Assembly (NCBI GenBank): GCA_937924775.1
Contig: CALDUT010000001.1
Location: 62,001 to 126,000 of the forward strand
DNA: 64,000 nucleotides
Direction: 5' to 3'
DNA from: an uncultured Gemmata sp.
GTDB lineage: Bacteria > Planctomycetota > Planctomycetia > Gemmatales > Gemmataceae
Shown here: positions 45,695 to 53,427 of the stretch, in pieces
Layout of the letters: every line of letters starts with the position of its first letter
Numbering within the stretch: position 1 is the first letter of the stretch
Notes under the pieces: model-generated
The model's database searches: none
Told to the model about the DNA's origin: nothing
What the model saw: the letters and a program-made list of their open reading frames with translations, nothing else
Program-made: the position numbers and the translations under genes

Positions 45695-48304
45695 CTAGCG
45701 TTTGTTCTTGACCAATTCCTTGAGGTGTTCGTAGGCTTTTTGGAGCTGCTTATCTTTGGTCAGATCGACAGTGGGCGGATTTTGTCCGGCAGGGGGGATA
45801 ACCGCCAGATCACGAACGTATTCGTTCCATTCGACGCGTTCTTCGCGGGTGAGTTTGACCTCGAAGCCCGGGTCGGGTTTGACACCCCATTCATCCCGTT
45901 TCTTCAGTTCGGGGTCTTGCTCCGCAGCGACTTTGTCGATATTACGGCCGCTGGGCGGGTAATACCGGCCTTCAGTGTACTTCAGCCGACCGGTGGTCGG
46001 TTTGTACTCTTTCACCCCTTGAACGCTGCCTTTCCCGAAGCTGCGTTCGCCCACGATTGTGGCCCGGCCGTGGTCTTGCAGGCAGGCGGCCAGAATTTCA
46101 CTGGCACTGGCGCTGTAACCGTTGATGAGAACGACCATAGGGTAGCTCTTATCCCCGTCGATGCGGCCGCTGTAGGTGGTGTTTTCCGTTTGATCGCGGT
46201 AGCGGGTTTTGACAATCGGTTCCCGGCCCACGAACAACGCGCACATTTCAATGACCGCGGCCAGCGATCCGCCACCGTTGTTCCGCACATCGAGAATGAG
46301 GGCATTGAGGCCCGTTTTCTTCAGAGAATCCAAAGCCCGTTTGAGATCGGGATACGTTCCTTGATTACCGATAGTGTACAAGAAACTTTCGATGCGAATG
46401 TAGCCGATCTTCAAATCCGGATCCAGGTAATACGACCATTCCATGTTGTCTTTGCGGACCACACCGTGGATGGTTTCGACCATCACAAAATCCCGCAGGA
46501 TGCGGAATTCTTTGGGTTGTTTTTCCCCGTCGCGTTCGACAATCAGTGTCACCGGGGTTTTCTCTTTGCCGGTGATGAGTTTGACCGCGTCATCGGTTTT
46601 CATGCCCTTGGTGGAGAAAACCCGTTGGGCATCGGGCGGCAGCGGATTGCCGAGTTTGTCCACTTCGAGCCGGACTTCGGTGATGTGGTCGCCGGCTCGA
46701 ATGCCGGCCTTGAACGCGGGGCTGTGCAGAATCGGGCTGACGACCAACAGGCAGTCCTTGACCGCATCGCGGCGGATGATGATGCCCACTCCTGGAAAAC
46801 GGCCTTCGAGCTGCTTGGAGAAACTGAGCCACTCTTCGCGGTCCAGATAGAGGGTGTGCGGATCGTTGAGGCCCTGGAGCATGGCCCGCAGGGTGATGTC
46901 GGCGGCTTTGTCGCCATCGAGGTCTTCGCGTTTGCCCAGACGCATGCGGGCTTCCTGGAGAAGCTCGATCAGGCGGGTGTCGGCGAGTTCTTTGGGCGAT
47001 TTGAGGGCATCGGCCAGATCCGCCGGCAGCGGTTCATCCGCTTCCTGGTAGAGGCCGCGCAGCCCATAAGCGACCAGCTCCCCATGCGAAATGGGACGGA
47101 TGTATTCCATCGCCACTTGTCGGACCGCGGGCAGAACCTGCCGGACGTAGCGTTCGGCGTCGTCGGGGGCCAGTTTGAGGCTATCCAGCAGCGTTTTGCG
47201 AGCGGTTTCCAGCCGTTCGATGCTGCCACCGTCGGCAAGTTTTTGGTATTCTTTGCGGAGATTTTGTTGCCATTGCAGTTTCGGCATGCGCGAGAGTAAA
47301 CCATGCGCTTCCTTGGCGAGTTCAGCCGGAAGTTGCCCGGCTTTCGCCAAGGCCTCGATCGCTTCCAAACGTTTGCGAACCTTATCGGTTTCCGCGGGGT
47401 TACGTGTGACCCAGAATTTGCTGGTCAGCCCGCCGGCCATAAAGGGCGAAATCTCTTTTTCCTTATCGGTTTTGCCATGCTCCCGGGCGGCATTGGGGAT
47501 TTCTTTCTCCAAATACGCTACCAACTCTTTGACCGTCACCAGCCCGTCGGGTTCGTAGCCTTCGTTGTAGGGCGGTTGGTCGGCTTTCCCGCCCAGGCCC
47601 GCGGCCAGCACGGTGTAGAACAGGCCATGCTGGCCGATGGTCAGGGCATCCTGGTTGGGCAAATGGCCATAGACGATGAAACGGTTGGGCGGGGCCATGG
47701 CCGTGTCGTCCTCTTTGTCGCCAAAGAGGAGTTTGGCGTATTCGAGGATGTTGGGTTCGACGATCTTCTCGCCGCCGGCATCGATGCCACCTTTGTATTG
47801 CACGTCCATAAACATTGCGACGTTTTGTTTTTTCAGCTTTTTGAATGCGGCTTCGAGGTCGCTGACGACCAGGGCCGTTTTCGCCCGTTCCTTCACCGTG
47901 CTGTCGGTGGTGAAGAAGCAGGGTTTATCCGCTGTCGAGGTTCCGCGGCCGAAGAAAGCGATTAGCAGCAGATCATTCGGCCCAGTCGAGGTGATGGCAG
48001 TATCGATGGCCTTCACGATGGCCTCGCGTGTCGCTTGAGCCGATAACAGCAGCGTGGCCCGGTTGGCGGGGATCCCCAGATACTTGGGGTCGATGAGCAT
48101 GGCATGAAGGGCTTTGGCGTCAGCTTCGGCGGTGGGGCGGGGCGAAATCGCGGGATCGGTGAATTCTCCCACGCCGATGACAACGGCATAAGGTCCTTGC
48201 GGTTTACCCGGATCGCCTGGAGTTTCGGCAGCCCGTAGGGGTTGGAATCCGATGGCGAGCCATAACACGCACGCCCAAGCCAACAACCTCACACGCGTCT
48301 TCAT
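45695..48304 (-). CDS. Caspase-like (inactive) domain fused to S41 C-terminal processing protease
   Basis: 869 residues from ATG 48304 with signal peptide MKTRVRLLAWACVLWLAIGF. Residues about 38-210 match the peptidase C14 p20 fold (YAVVIGVGEF, ADAKALHAML, NDLLLIAFFGRG, MDVQYKGG). The catalytic His would be Arg120 (GRG for GHG) and the Cys would be Gln169 (DVQYKG for DACHSG), so this half is probably inactive. After a helical linker, a PDZ domain (about 500-560) and a C-terminal S41 protease follow with SASASEI (Ser733) and SFGKGSV (Lys758), 25 residues apart as in CtpA and Prc. A secreted tail-specific protease, probably in the periplasm. The p20 half may recognise substrates. Confidence 0.9.
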   Translation of the reverse strand: MKTRVRLLAWACVLWLAIGFQPLRAAETPGDPGKPQGPYAVVIGVGEFTDPAISPRPTAEADAKALHAMLIDPKYLGIPANRATLLLSAQATREAIVKAIDTAITSTGPNDLLLIAFFGRGTSTADKPCFFTTDSTVKERAKTALVVSDLEAAFKKLKKQNVAMFMDVQYKGGIDAGGEKIVEPNILEYAKLLFGDKEDDTAMAPPNRFIVYGHLPNQDALTIGQHGLFYTVLAAGLGGKADQPPYNEGYEPDGLVTVKELVAYLEKEIPNAAREHGKTDKEKEISPFMAGGLTSKFWVTRNPAETDKVRKRLEAIEALAKAGQLPAELAKEAHGLLSRMPKLQWQQNLRKEYQKLADGGSIERLETARKTLLDSLKLAPDDAERYVRQVLPAVRQVAMEYIRPISHGELVAYGLRGLYQEADEPLPADLADALKSPKELADTRLIELLQEARMRLGKREDLDGDKAADITLRAMLQGLNDPHTLYLDREEWLSFSKQLEGRFPGVGIIIRRDAVKDCLLVVSPILHSPAFKAGIRAGDHITEVRLEVDKLGNPLPPDAQRVFSTKGMKTDDAVKLITGKEKTPVTLIVERDGEKQPKEFRILRDFVMVETIHGVVRKDNMEWSYYLDPDLKIGYIRIESFLYTIGNQGTYPDLKRALDSLKKTGLNALILDVRNNGGGSLAAVIEMCALFVGREPIVKTRYRDQTENTTYSGRIDGDKSYPMVVLINGYSASASEILAACLQDHGRATIVGERSFGKGSVQGVKEYKPTTGRLKYTEGRYYPPSGRNIDKVAAEQDPELKKRDEWGVKPDPGFEVKLTREERVEWNEYVRDLAVIPPAGQNPPTVDLTKDKQLQKAYEHLKELVKNKR

Positions 48305-48675
48305 CAAAGCATCCTCAATTTGCGGCCGTCGCTGGCCCATCGTATGTTCTGATGTATTGTCCCGAATGGGCCGATGACGTCAACCGCAGTTGCACGCCGG
48401 AGAGTTTCAGGGGGGTATGTCGGGCAAGCCGGCGCGACTTGCCACAGTCACGGGAACTTGCGCCGGCATTTATCCCTATCCCATCATATCCGACGAACCA
48501 ACACTGGAATACTGACGCTGCGGTCTTTCACGGCCAGACGGGTCTTGTGGAATGGTTCATTTCTCTGGCATCATTGAGCGAGAAACCTTGACCGGATGGA
48601 TTTTGCGACAGGAATTGGCACATCAAGACCATCGCATCCCACGGGGCAGCAATCTTTTCTACCGACATCGCAGGA
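48305..48675. other. 371-bp gap without a recognised gene
   Basis: Between the S41/caspase-like start and the stop of the YiiX-like gene, both minus strand. No supported gene. It contains an 8-bp inverted repeat (GCCGGCGC at 48428-48435 with GCGCCGGC at 48460-48467). Probably the promoter and leader of the protease gene. Confidence 0.45.
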
Positions 48676-49548
48676 CTACGGATTTTCGGGTACATTCCAG
48701 CTTGTCCAGCGTGCGGGGGGATCCCACGCGGGGGCGAGTTTGAGGTGTTTGTTGAGGTAGAAATTGGGAGAACGATCCATGAAGAGATCTCGAGGATAAG
48801 TGGCGGAGGGTCGCGTCGTTTCCGGGTCGAGAAGTCCCGCGTAAACGCATGCTTCGCACACCAATTCGCTACAGAAGTATCCGCGGCGCTCCAAACCCTG
48901 GGGTTTGCCGACGAAAGCGGTTCGGAGTGGTCCGCGCGAACGGAACGGGGTCAATTGCCCGGCGAGGCGGCCGAGGGCGAAGTCCCGTTCGTTGACTGCC
49001 ATGGCGAATTCGGTGAGCCGGGCGGATTGTTCCGCGGTCAGAGGCACCGCGCGACGGCGAACCCAGACCCGGCCTTCCTGTTCGTAGCTCAGCATGTGGG
49101 GCAGAGCCTCCAACACACGGCATTTGAGCGTGTCGTGGGGTCCGCCTTCGAGAATGCCCATTTTCCCATCGGGCATCTGGAAGACGATCATCGAGTGGGT
49201 GGGGTGGCTGGTGCCTGCCAACCGGTGCATGGCCAACCAGAAACGAGAACCGTCGGCACTCAGGATAATGTCGCCCGGTTGGGGCGTGTAGGGACGAGCG
49301 GGCCCGCGGAGAACCGCGTCTTCACAATACGACGGCTGCCAGAGATATGACCCGCTTGGAGCCGGTTGGCCACGCCCCGGCAGGGCCAGCTCGGCCACTT
49401 TGGCACGCATCCGTTCCGCCGGTTGCCAGATCGGCGGCCAACGCTTTTCGCGGACGTAAGGCGGAGAACTCGGGGGCATTGTGGGATACAGCGAAGTGGA
49501 CGTGTCGGCCCCCAGGGCGCAGAGCGTCAGCACGCAAATCGGCGTCAT
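48676..49548 (-). CDS. YiiX/YaeF-like permuted papain-fold protein
   Basis: 290 residues with GAGGAG about nine bases before ATG 49548. A short N-terminal hydrophobic segment may be a signal peptide (MTPICVLTLCALGADTSTS). Family cues are PGDIILSADGSRFWLAMHR (about 90), HPTHSMIVFQ with a His, and RRGYFCSELVCEACVYAG near the C-terminus with the conserved Cys. YiiX-type proteins are permuted NlpC/P60 cysteine hydrolases acting on peptides, lipids or amides. The substrate is not predictable. Divergent from the metalloprotease gene. Confidence 0.78.
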   Translation of the reverse strand: MTPICVLTLCALGADTSTSLYPTMPPSSPPYVREKRWPPIWQPAERMRAKVAELALPGRGQPAPSGSYLWQPSYCEDAVLRGPARPYTPQPGDIILSADGSRFWLAMHRLAGTSHPTHSMIVFQMPDGKMGILEGGPHDTLKCRVLEALPHMLSYEQEGRVWVRRRAVPLTAEQSARLTEFAMAVNERDFALGRLAGQLTPFRSRGPLRTAFVGKPQGLERRGYFCSELVCEACVYAGLLDPETTRPSATYPRDLFMDRSPNFYLNKHLKLAPAWDPPARWTSWNVPENP

Positions 49549-49793
49549 GCCGGCCTACTCCTCAACGACAAGCCGTTGAAAATCCGCTTATGAAGTTATC
49601 GAACGTCACATCCAGACGGCTTCGCTGCGGCTCTCGGGAGTCTGGAGGCGAGGAATCAGGCCGGTTCCCATCGTTCCGATTGTAACGACAAGAAAGGGAA
49701 GTCTTTTCAGCTCGGATAATCGATTTTGTTGCGCCAGGCCATAAAATATACCTAAATATCCCACTTTGTTGTTCATCCCGATCAGGTGTCCTC

Positions 49794-52289
49794 ATGCGTA
49801 CCCGCGTCTTATGGAGTGTTGGTTGGATCGCCACGCTCGCCTTTCTGGCCGCGTCAGCCACTCCGTCCTTAATGGCGCAACAGCCGATCCTACCCAAGGG
49901 CCTACCCAAAGCCGGTGAGCTGAAGAAATACGACGATGTTATTACCAAAGACTTCAAAACCCAACCGGGGGTGTTCGCTGTTCATCGCCATGAGGACAAA
50001 GTCTACTTTGAAATTCCCCAAGAAGCCTTAGGGCGGCTGTTTTTGTGGTATGCCGAAGTCGCCAAAGGCCCGGGGGGCAACAGTTGGGGCGGAGCGACGC
50101 TGGGCCACACGGTGCTGAAGTTTGAGCGTCGCGGGAACAAGATTTATGTGTGGAAGGTGGGTTTTGCCAAGCGTTCGGATGGCAAAGCAGTGCAAGCCTC
50201 CGTGGAGGCCGCGGCGACAGATTCGATCGTCGCGGCTTTCAACGTGGAGTGCGAAGGGAAAGACCGCTCCGCGGTGATCAACGTTTCCGAGATTCTCATC
50301 AGTGGGCTACCGGATTTGCCGCTCAACCGGGCCGCCGGTGGAGGCGGAGGTACCCCTGATCCCAGCCGGTCGTATTTGAACGAAGTTCGGGCATTTCCGA
50401 CAAACATCGAATCGCGAGCCACAGTCACGTTCCGCGGCGGCGGAGCTGGTGGAGGACTTCCTGGTATGCCGCCGAGTTTGGGAGGGGGGCCTGCGACCCG
50501 CAGTGCCACCGCGGTGATTCACCAAAGCCTGGTGATTCTCCCGGAAACGCCCATGATGGGCCGGCTGTTCGATCCACGGGTGGGATACTTCACAGAAGAA
50601 TTCACCGATTATGCCCACCCGAAACAATGGGCCGTCAACAAGCAGTACATCAACCGCTACCGGCTAGAAAAGAAAGACCCGAAGGCTGAGGTGAGCGAAA
50701 CAGTCAAGCCGATTGTTTTCTACTTGGCCAACGAGATTCCCGAAAAATGGCGGCCCTATCTGAAAAAGGGAGTCGAAGATTGGCAGCCGGCGTTTGAAAA
50801 GGCGGGTTTCAAGAACGCGATCCTCTGCAAAGATGCCCCCTCCCGGGCTGAAGACCCCAATTGGGACCCGGAAGACGCCCGTTATAACGTCATCCGTTGG
50901 GTCGCTGAGCCGGTGGCCAACGCGATGGGGCCGCATGTTCACGATCCGCGTTCCGGAGAAGTCATTTCGGCCCACATCATCTTCTGGCACGATATTGTCA
51001 AACTGGTCCAGATGTGGTATTTTGTCCAGTGTTCAGCACTGGACCCTCGCGCCCGGAAGTTCCCTCTGCCCGATGAACTGACCGGCGAATTGCTCCGCTA
51101 CGTCGCGGCCCATGAAGTCGGGCATACCCTCGGTTTGCGGCACAACCACCGGGCCAGCCAGGCCTACAGCATCAGCCAACTGCGGGATCCGCAGTTTGTG
51201 GCGAAGTATGGGAATGTTGCATCGATCATGTCGTATGGCCGCTATAACTACGTCGCCCAACCGGAAGACAAGATCGATGTGAAACACCTGATTCCCGGCT
51301 TGGGGCCCTACGATTTCTTCGCGATCGAGTGGGGTTACAAACCGATTCCCAACGCCAAAACCCCGGAAGACGAAAAGAAAACGCTCGATGAATGGGCGGC
51401 CAAACAGATCGACAATCCCTTCCTGCGGTTCGGTGGAGAAGATGGCCCCGCGCGGGTGGATCCCACGGTGCTGACCGAAAACATCGGCAACGACCCCGTC
51501 CAGGCCACCGCCCTGGGGCTGAAGAATCTGGACCGCGTGATGGATCACCTGCTTCCTGCGACCACTGAAAAAGGCGAAGACTTCTCACTGTTGGAAGAAG
51601 TCTACGGAGAAATACTCAGCCATCGGGCCCGTTGGTTGGGGGCTGTGGTCAAGCAAGTGGGGGGCGTGGTCGAATACCGTACCCTCGGCGGCCGCGGTGG
51701 CGAAGCCTTCGTTCGCGTCCCCAAAGAGAAACAGAAGGAAGCAGTGAAATTCCTCCTCGATCACGCCTTCACAACACCCACGAAATTGCTCAACCCCGGG
51801 ATTATCAACCAGTTCAAATACACTGGAGCCGCGGCGGGCATTGCCGCCCAGCAACGCCAATTGCTCGCGTCGCTACTGTCGGCCGACCGCTTGGCCCGCC
51901 TGGCCGACGCGGAACTACTGGCTCCCGACAAGGCCTACACCGTGATGGAATTGCTCAGCGACTTGCAAGAAGGCCTCTTTGCCGAGCTGAAAACCGATGC
52001 GCCAAGGATCGACCCACTGCGGCGGCAACTCCAGCGAGCGTACCTCGACCTTCTGAAGGCTGAGTTCCAACCCCCAGCCGCAGCGCCGCCACCGGGCAAT
52101 ATGCCCGCGGTGGGCGGAAGTGGTTCGCGCCTAGCCAGCGAACTGCGGGCTGTGGCCCGGCTGACCCTGGCTCAACTCGCCAAACAGTTGGAGCAAGCCA
52201 AGTCGAAGACGACAGAGCCGCTGACGCTGGCCCACATCACCGATTTGGCCAGCGAGATTCAAGCCCTTCTCAGCCCTGAGAAGAAGTGA
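49794..52289 (+). CDS. Secreted zinc metalloprotease (DUF5117/DUF4953)
   Basis: 831 residues from ATG 49794, with CAGGTG upstream and signal peptide (VGWIATLAFLAASATPSLMA). The DUF5117-like N-terminal beta region includes KVYFEIPQEALGRLFLWYAEV. The zincin motif HEVGHTLGLRH starts at His440, with the third ligand in the same motif. ASIMSYGRYNYVAQPEDK is a Met-turn candidate. A helical C-terminal domain (about 560-831, DUF4953-like) closes the protein. An extracytoplasmic zinc endopeptidase of a type frequent in planctomycetes. Gly-rich insertions (GGGGGTPDPS, GGGAGGGLPG) are present in the propeller-like part. Confidence 0.9.
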   Translation: MRTRVLWSVGWIATLAFLAASATPSLMAQQPILPKGLPKAGELKKYDDVITKDFKTQPGVFAVHRHEDKVYFEIPQEALGRLFLWYAEVAKGPGGNSWGGATLGHTVLKFERRGNKIYVWKVGFAKRSDGKAVQASVEAAATDSIVAAFNVECEGKDRSAVINVSEILISGLPDLPLNRAAGGGGGTPDPSRSYLNEVRAFPTNIESRATVTFRGGGAGGGLPGMPPSLGGGPATRSATAVIHQSLVILPETPMMGRLFDPRVGYFTEEFTDYAHPKQWAVNKQYINRYRLEKKDPKAEVSETVKPIVFYLANEIPEKWRPYLKKGVEDWQPAFEKAGFKNAILCKDAPSRAEDPNWDPEDARYNVIRWVAEPVANAMGPHVHDPRSGEVISAHIIFWHDIVKLVQMWYFVQCSALDPRARKFPLPDELTGELLRYVAAHEVGHTLGLRHNHRASQAYSISQLRDPQFVAKYGNVASIMSYGRYNYVAQPEDKIDVKHLIPGLGPYDFFAIEWGYKPIPNAKTPEDEKKTLDEWAAKQIDNPFLRFGGEDGPARVDPTVLTENIGNDPVQATALGLKNLDRVMDHLLPATTEKGEDFSLLEEVYGEILSHRARWLGAVVKQVGGVVEYRTLGGRGGEAFVRVPKEKQKEAVKFLLDHAFTTPTKLLNPGIINQFKYTGAAAGIAAQQRQLLASLLSADRLARLADAELLAPDKAYTVMELLSDLQEGLFAELKTDAPRIDPLRRQLQRAYLDLLKAEFQPPAAAPPPGNMPAVGGSGSRLASELRAVARLTLAQLAKQLEQAKSKTTEPLTLAHITDLASEIQALLSPEKK

Positions 52290-52299
52290 GAACCCCGGG

Positions 52300-52326
52300 C
52301 CGCGGGCATGAACCGCTCGCCCGCGG
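52300..52326. terminator. First of two hairpins after the metalloprotease
   Basis: CCGCGGGC (52300-52307) pairs with GCCCGCGG (52319-52326), 11-base loop, ten bases after the stop. Confidence 0.5.
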
Positions 52327-52335
52327 CGAATGCCA

Positions 52336-52377
52336 ATACGCCCACACTGCCCGTGTCTGTCGGTGGTGTGGGCGTAT
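52336..52377. terminator. Second, 12-bp hairpin between convergent genes
   Basis: ATACGCCCACAC (52336-52347) is perfectly complementary to GTGTGGGCGTAT (52366-52377). It lies 31 bases from the stop of the convergent zinc protein gene. Together with the previous hairpin it should separate the two transcripts. Confidence 0.6.
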
Positions 52378-52408
52378 GTCTTAAGTCATTAATTGTCTGA
52401 AGTTTATA

Positions 52409-52849
52409 TCAGGCGTGGGAGTGTACCTTTTTGAAATGCTCCGCGACTTTTTCCATCATCACATGCCAGCCGCAATCGTCGCAGGGGGGAATGGTCGGGT
52501 AGCATTTGGCACAGTAGAGGGGCCCCCCTTTGAGGAATTGCTCGATACGGTCTTTGTCGCTGGCCGGCAGGCTCTCCGCTGAGAGAGGAAAGGACACCGC
52601 CGTTTTGCATTTCTCACAAGGGCGGGTCAGGTTATGCTTGATGACGTCCGCAAAGTGGGTGTGAATGCCTGAGGGAACCACCCCACTGCCAGTACACAGC
52701 GGGCATGTCATGTTGAATTGTGCCAGAATCGCCCGGCGGATGAATTCACTTTTATTGGGAAGTTTGTCAAGAAACGCGGCTAGTTCATCTTCGACCTTAA
52801 AAGCGACGATTTGGGACTTTTTTTCATCCTTTTTTTTGTCTTTGGCCAT
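52409..52849 (-). CDS. Ribbon-helix-helix-like protein with multiple zinc knuckles
   Basis: 146 residues with GAGGGT five bases before ATG 52849. A Lys-rich N-terminus leads to SQIVAFKVEDELAAFLDKL and SEFIRRAILAQF (12-45), which has the strand, two helix pattern of ribbon-helix-helix DNA-binding proteins. Four Cys pairs follow: 49/52 (CPLC), 78/81 (CEKC), 113/116 (CAKC) and 123/126 (CDDC), plus His138 and His143. This suggests two or more zinc sites. Likely a DNA-binding regulator; target unknown. No signal peptide. Confidence 0.75.
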   Translation of the reverse strand: MAKDKKKDEKKSQIVAFKVEDELAAFLDKLPNKSEFIRRAILAQFNMTCPLCTGSGVVPSGIHTHFADVIKHNLTRPCEKCKTAVSFPLSAESLPASDKDRIEQFLKGGPLYCAKCYPTIPPCDDCGWHVMMEKVAEHFKKVHSHA

Positions 52850-52926
52850 GGAATACCCTCGTGAGCCGCGTTTTCGCTCATCATAGATACGTCATACATT
52901 CTTCGCAAGCCGGTTCGAATGTGACG

Positions 52927-53247
52927 CTACTTCTTCCGGCCCGGCATTTTCGCTTCGATCAATTCTCCGTCTTGGACCGTAATATCGAGCTTCAGAACAC
53001 CTTGGGCTTTGGGGTTGGTCAATCCATCTACAGCTTTCTCATACGGGACATCTTTGGTGGCCCCGGTTTTCTTGTCCACCGCGATGAATTTCGTTTTCTC
53101 CGTGATTTTGTAACTTCTTTCCGCTACGCCGTCCGTCACGATGACACGCTTCGCCTCTTTGTCGAAACGGATGAGCGTGACCTCCGCGGCGATGGCCCAT
53201 ACAGTAAGGAGAAACAAACTAGCAAAGGCTAACAATCGAATGATCAT
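52927..53247 (-). CDS. Small secreted hypothetical protein
   Basis: 106 residues from ATG 53247, with GAGG before it; upstream in-frame sequence is not coding-like. Signal peptide MIIRLLAFASLFLLTVWAIAAE. The mature part is a small beta domain (EVTLIRFDKEAKRVIVTDG, YKITEKTKFIAVDKKTG) with many Lys. No Cys or catalytic motif. Seventy-seven bases upstream of the zinc protein, same strand. Confidence 0.65.
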   Translation of the reverse strand: MIIRLLAFASLFLLTVWAIAAEVTLIRFDKEAKRVIVTDGVAERSYKITEKTKFIAVDKKTGATKDVPYEKAVDGLTNPKAQGVLKLDITVQDGELIEAKMPGRKK

Positions 53248-53427
53248 AATAACCTCATTGCAGACCAGCGGGGGATTTCGTCGCTCCAAAGGAATCGTAC
53301 CGACGCGGGTAGCCGTTGGCCCCGGCACGGCTGAGGGGTCATACCGCCGGGGTGGGTGTTCCACTGCCGTTGGCCAGTTCTAAGTGATATGATCGACATA
53401 TCCCGGGAGCGATTCTGAGGTTTCTCT

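Noticed and set aside
52905-52920. GGTTCGAAT resembling a tRNA T-loop
   Set aside because: No matching acceptor or anticodon stems around it, and it falls in a gene-dense spot between two small genes.
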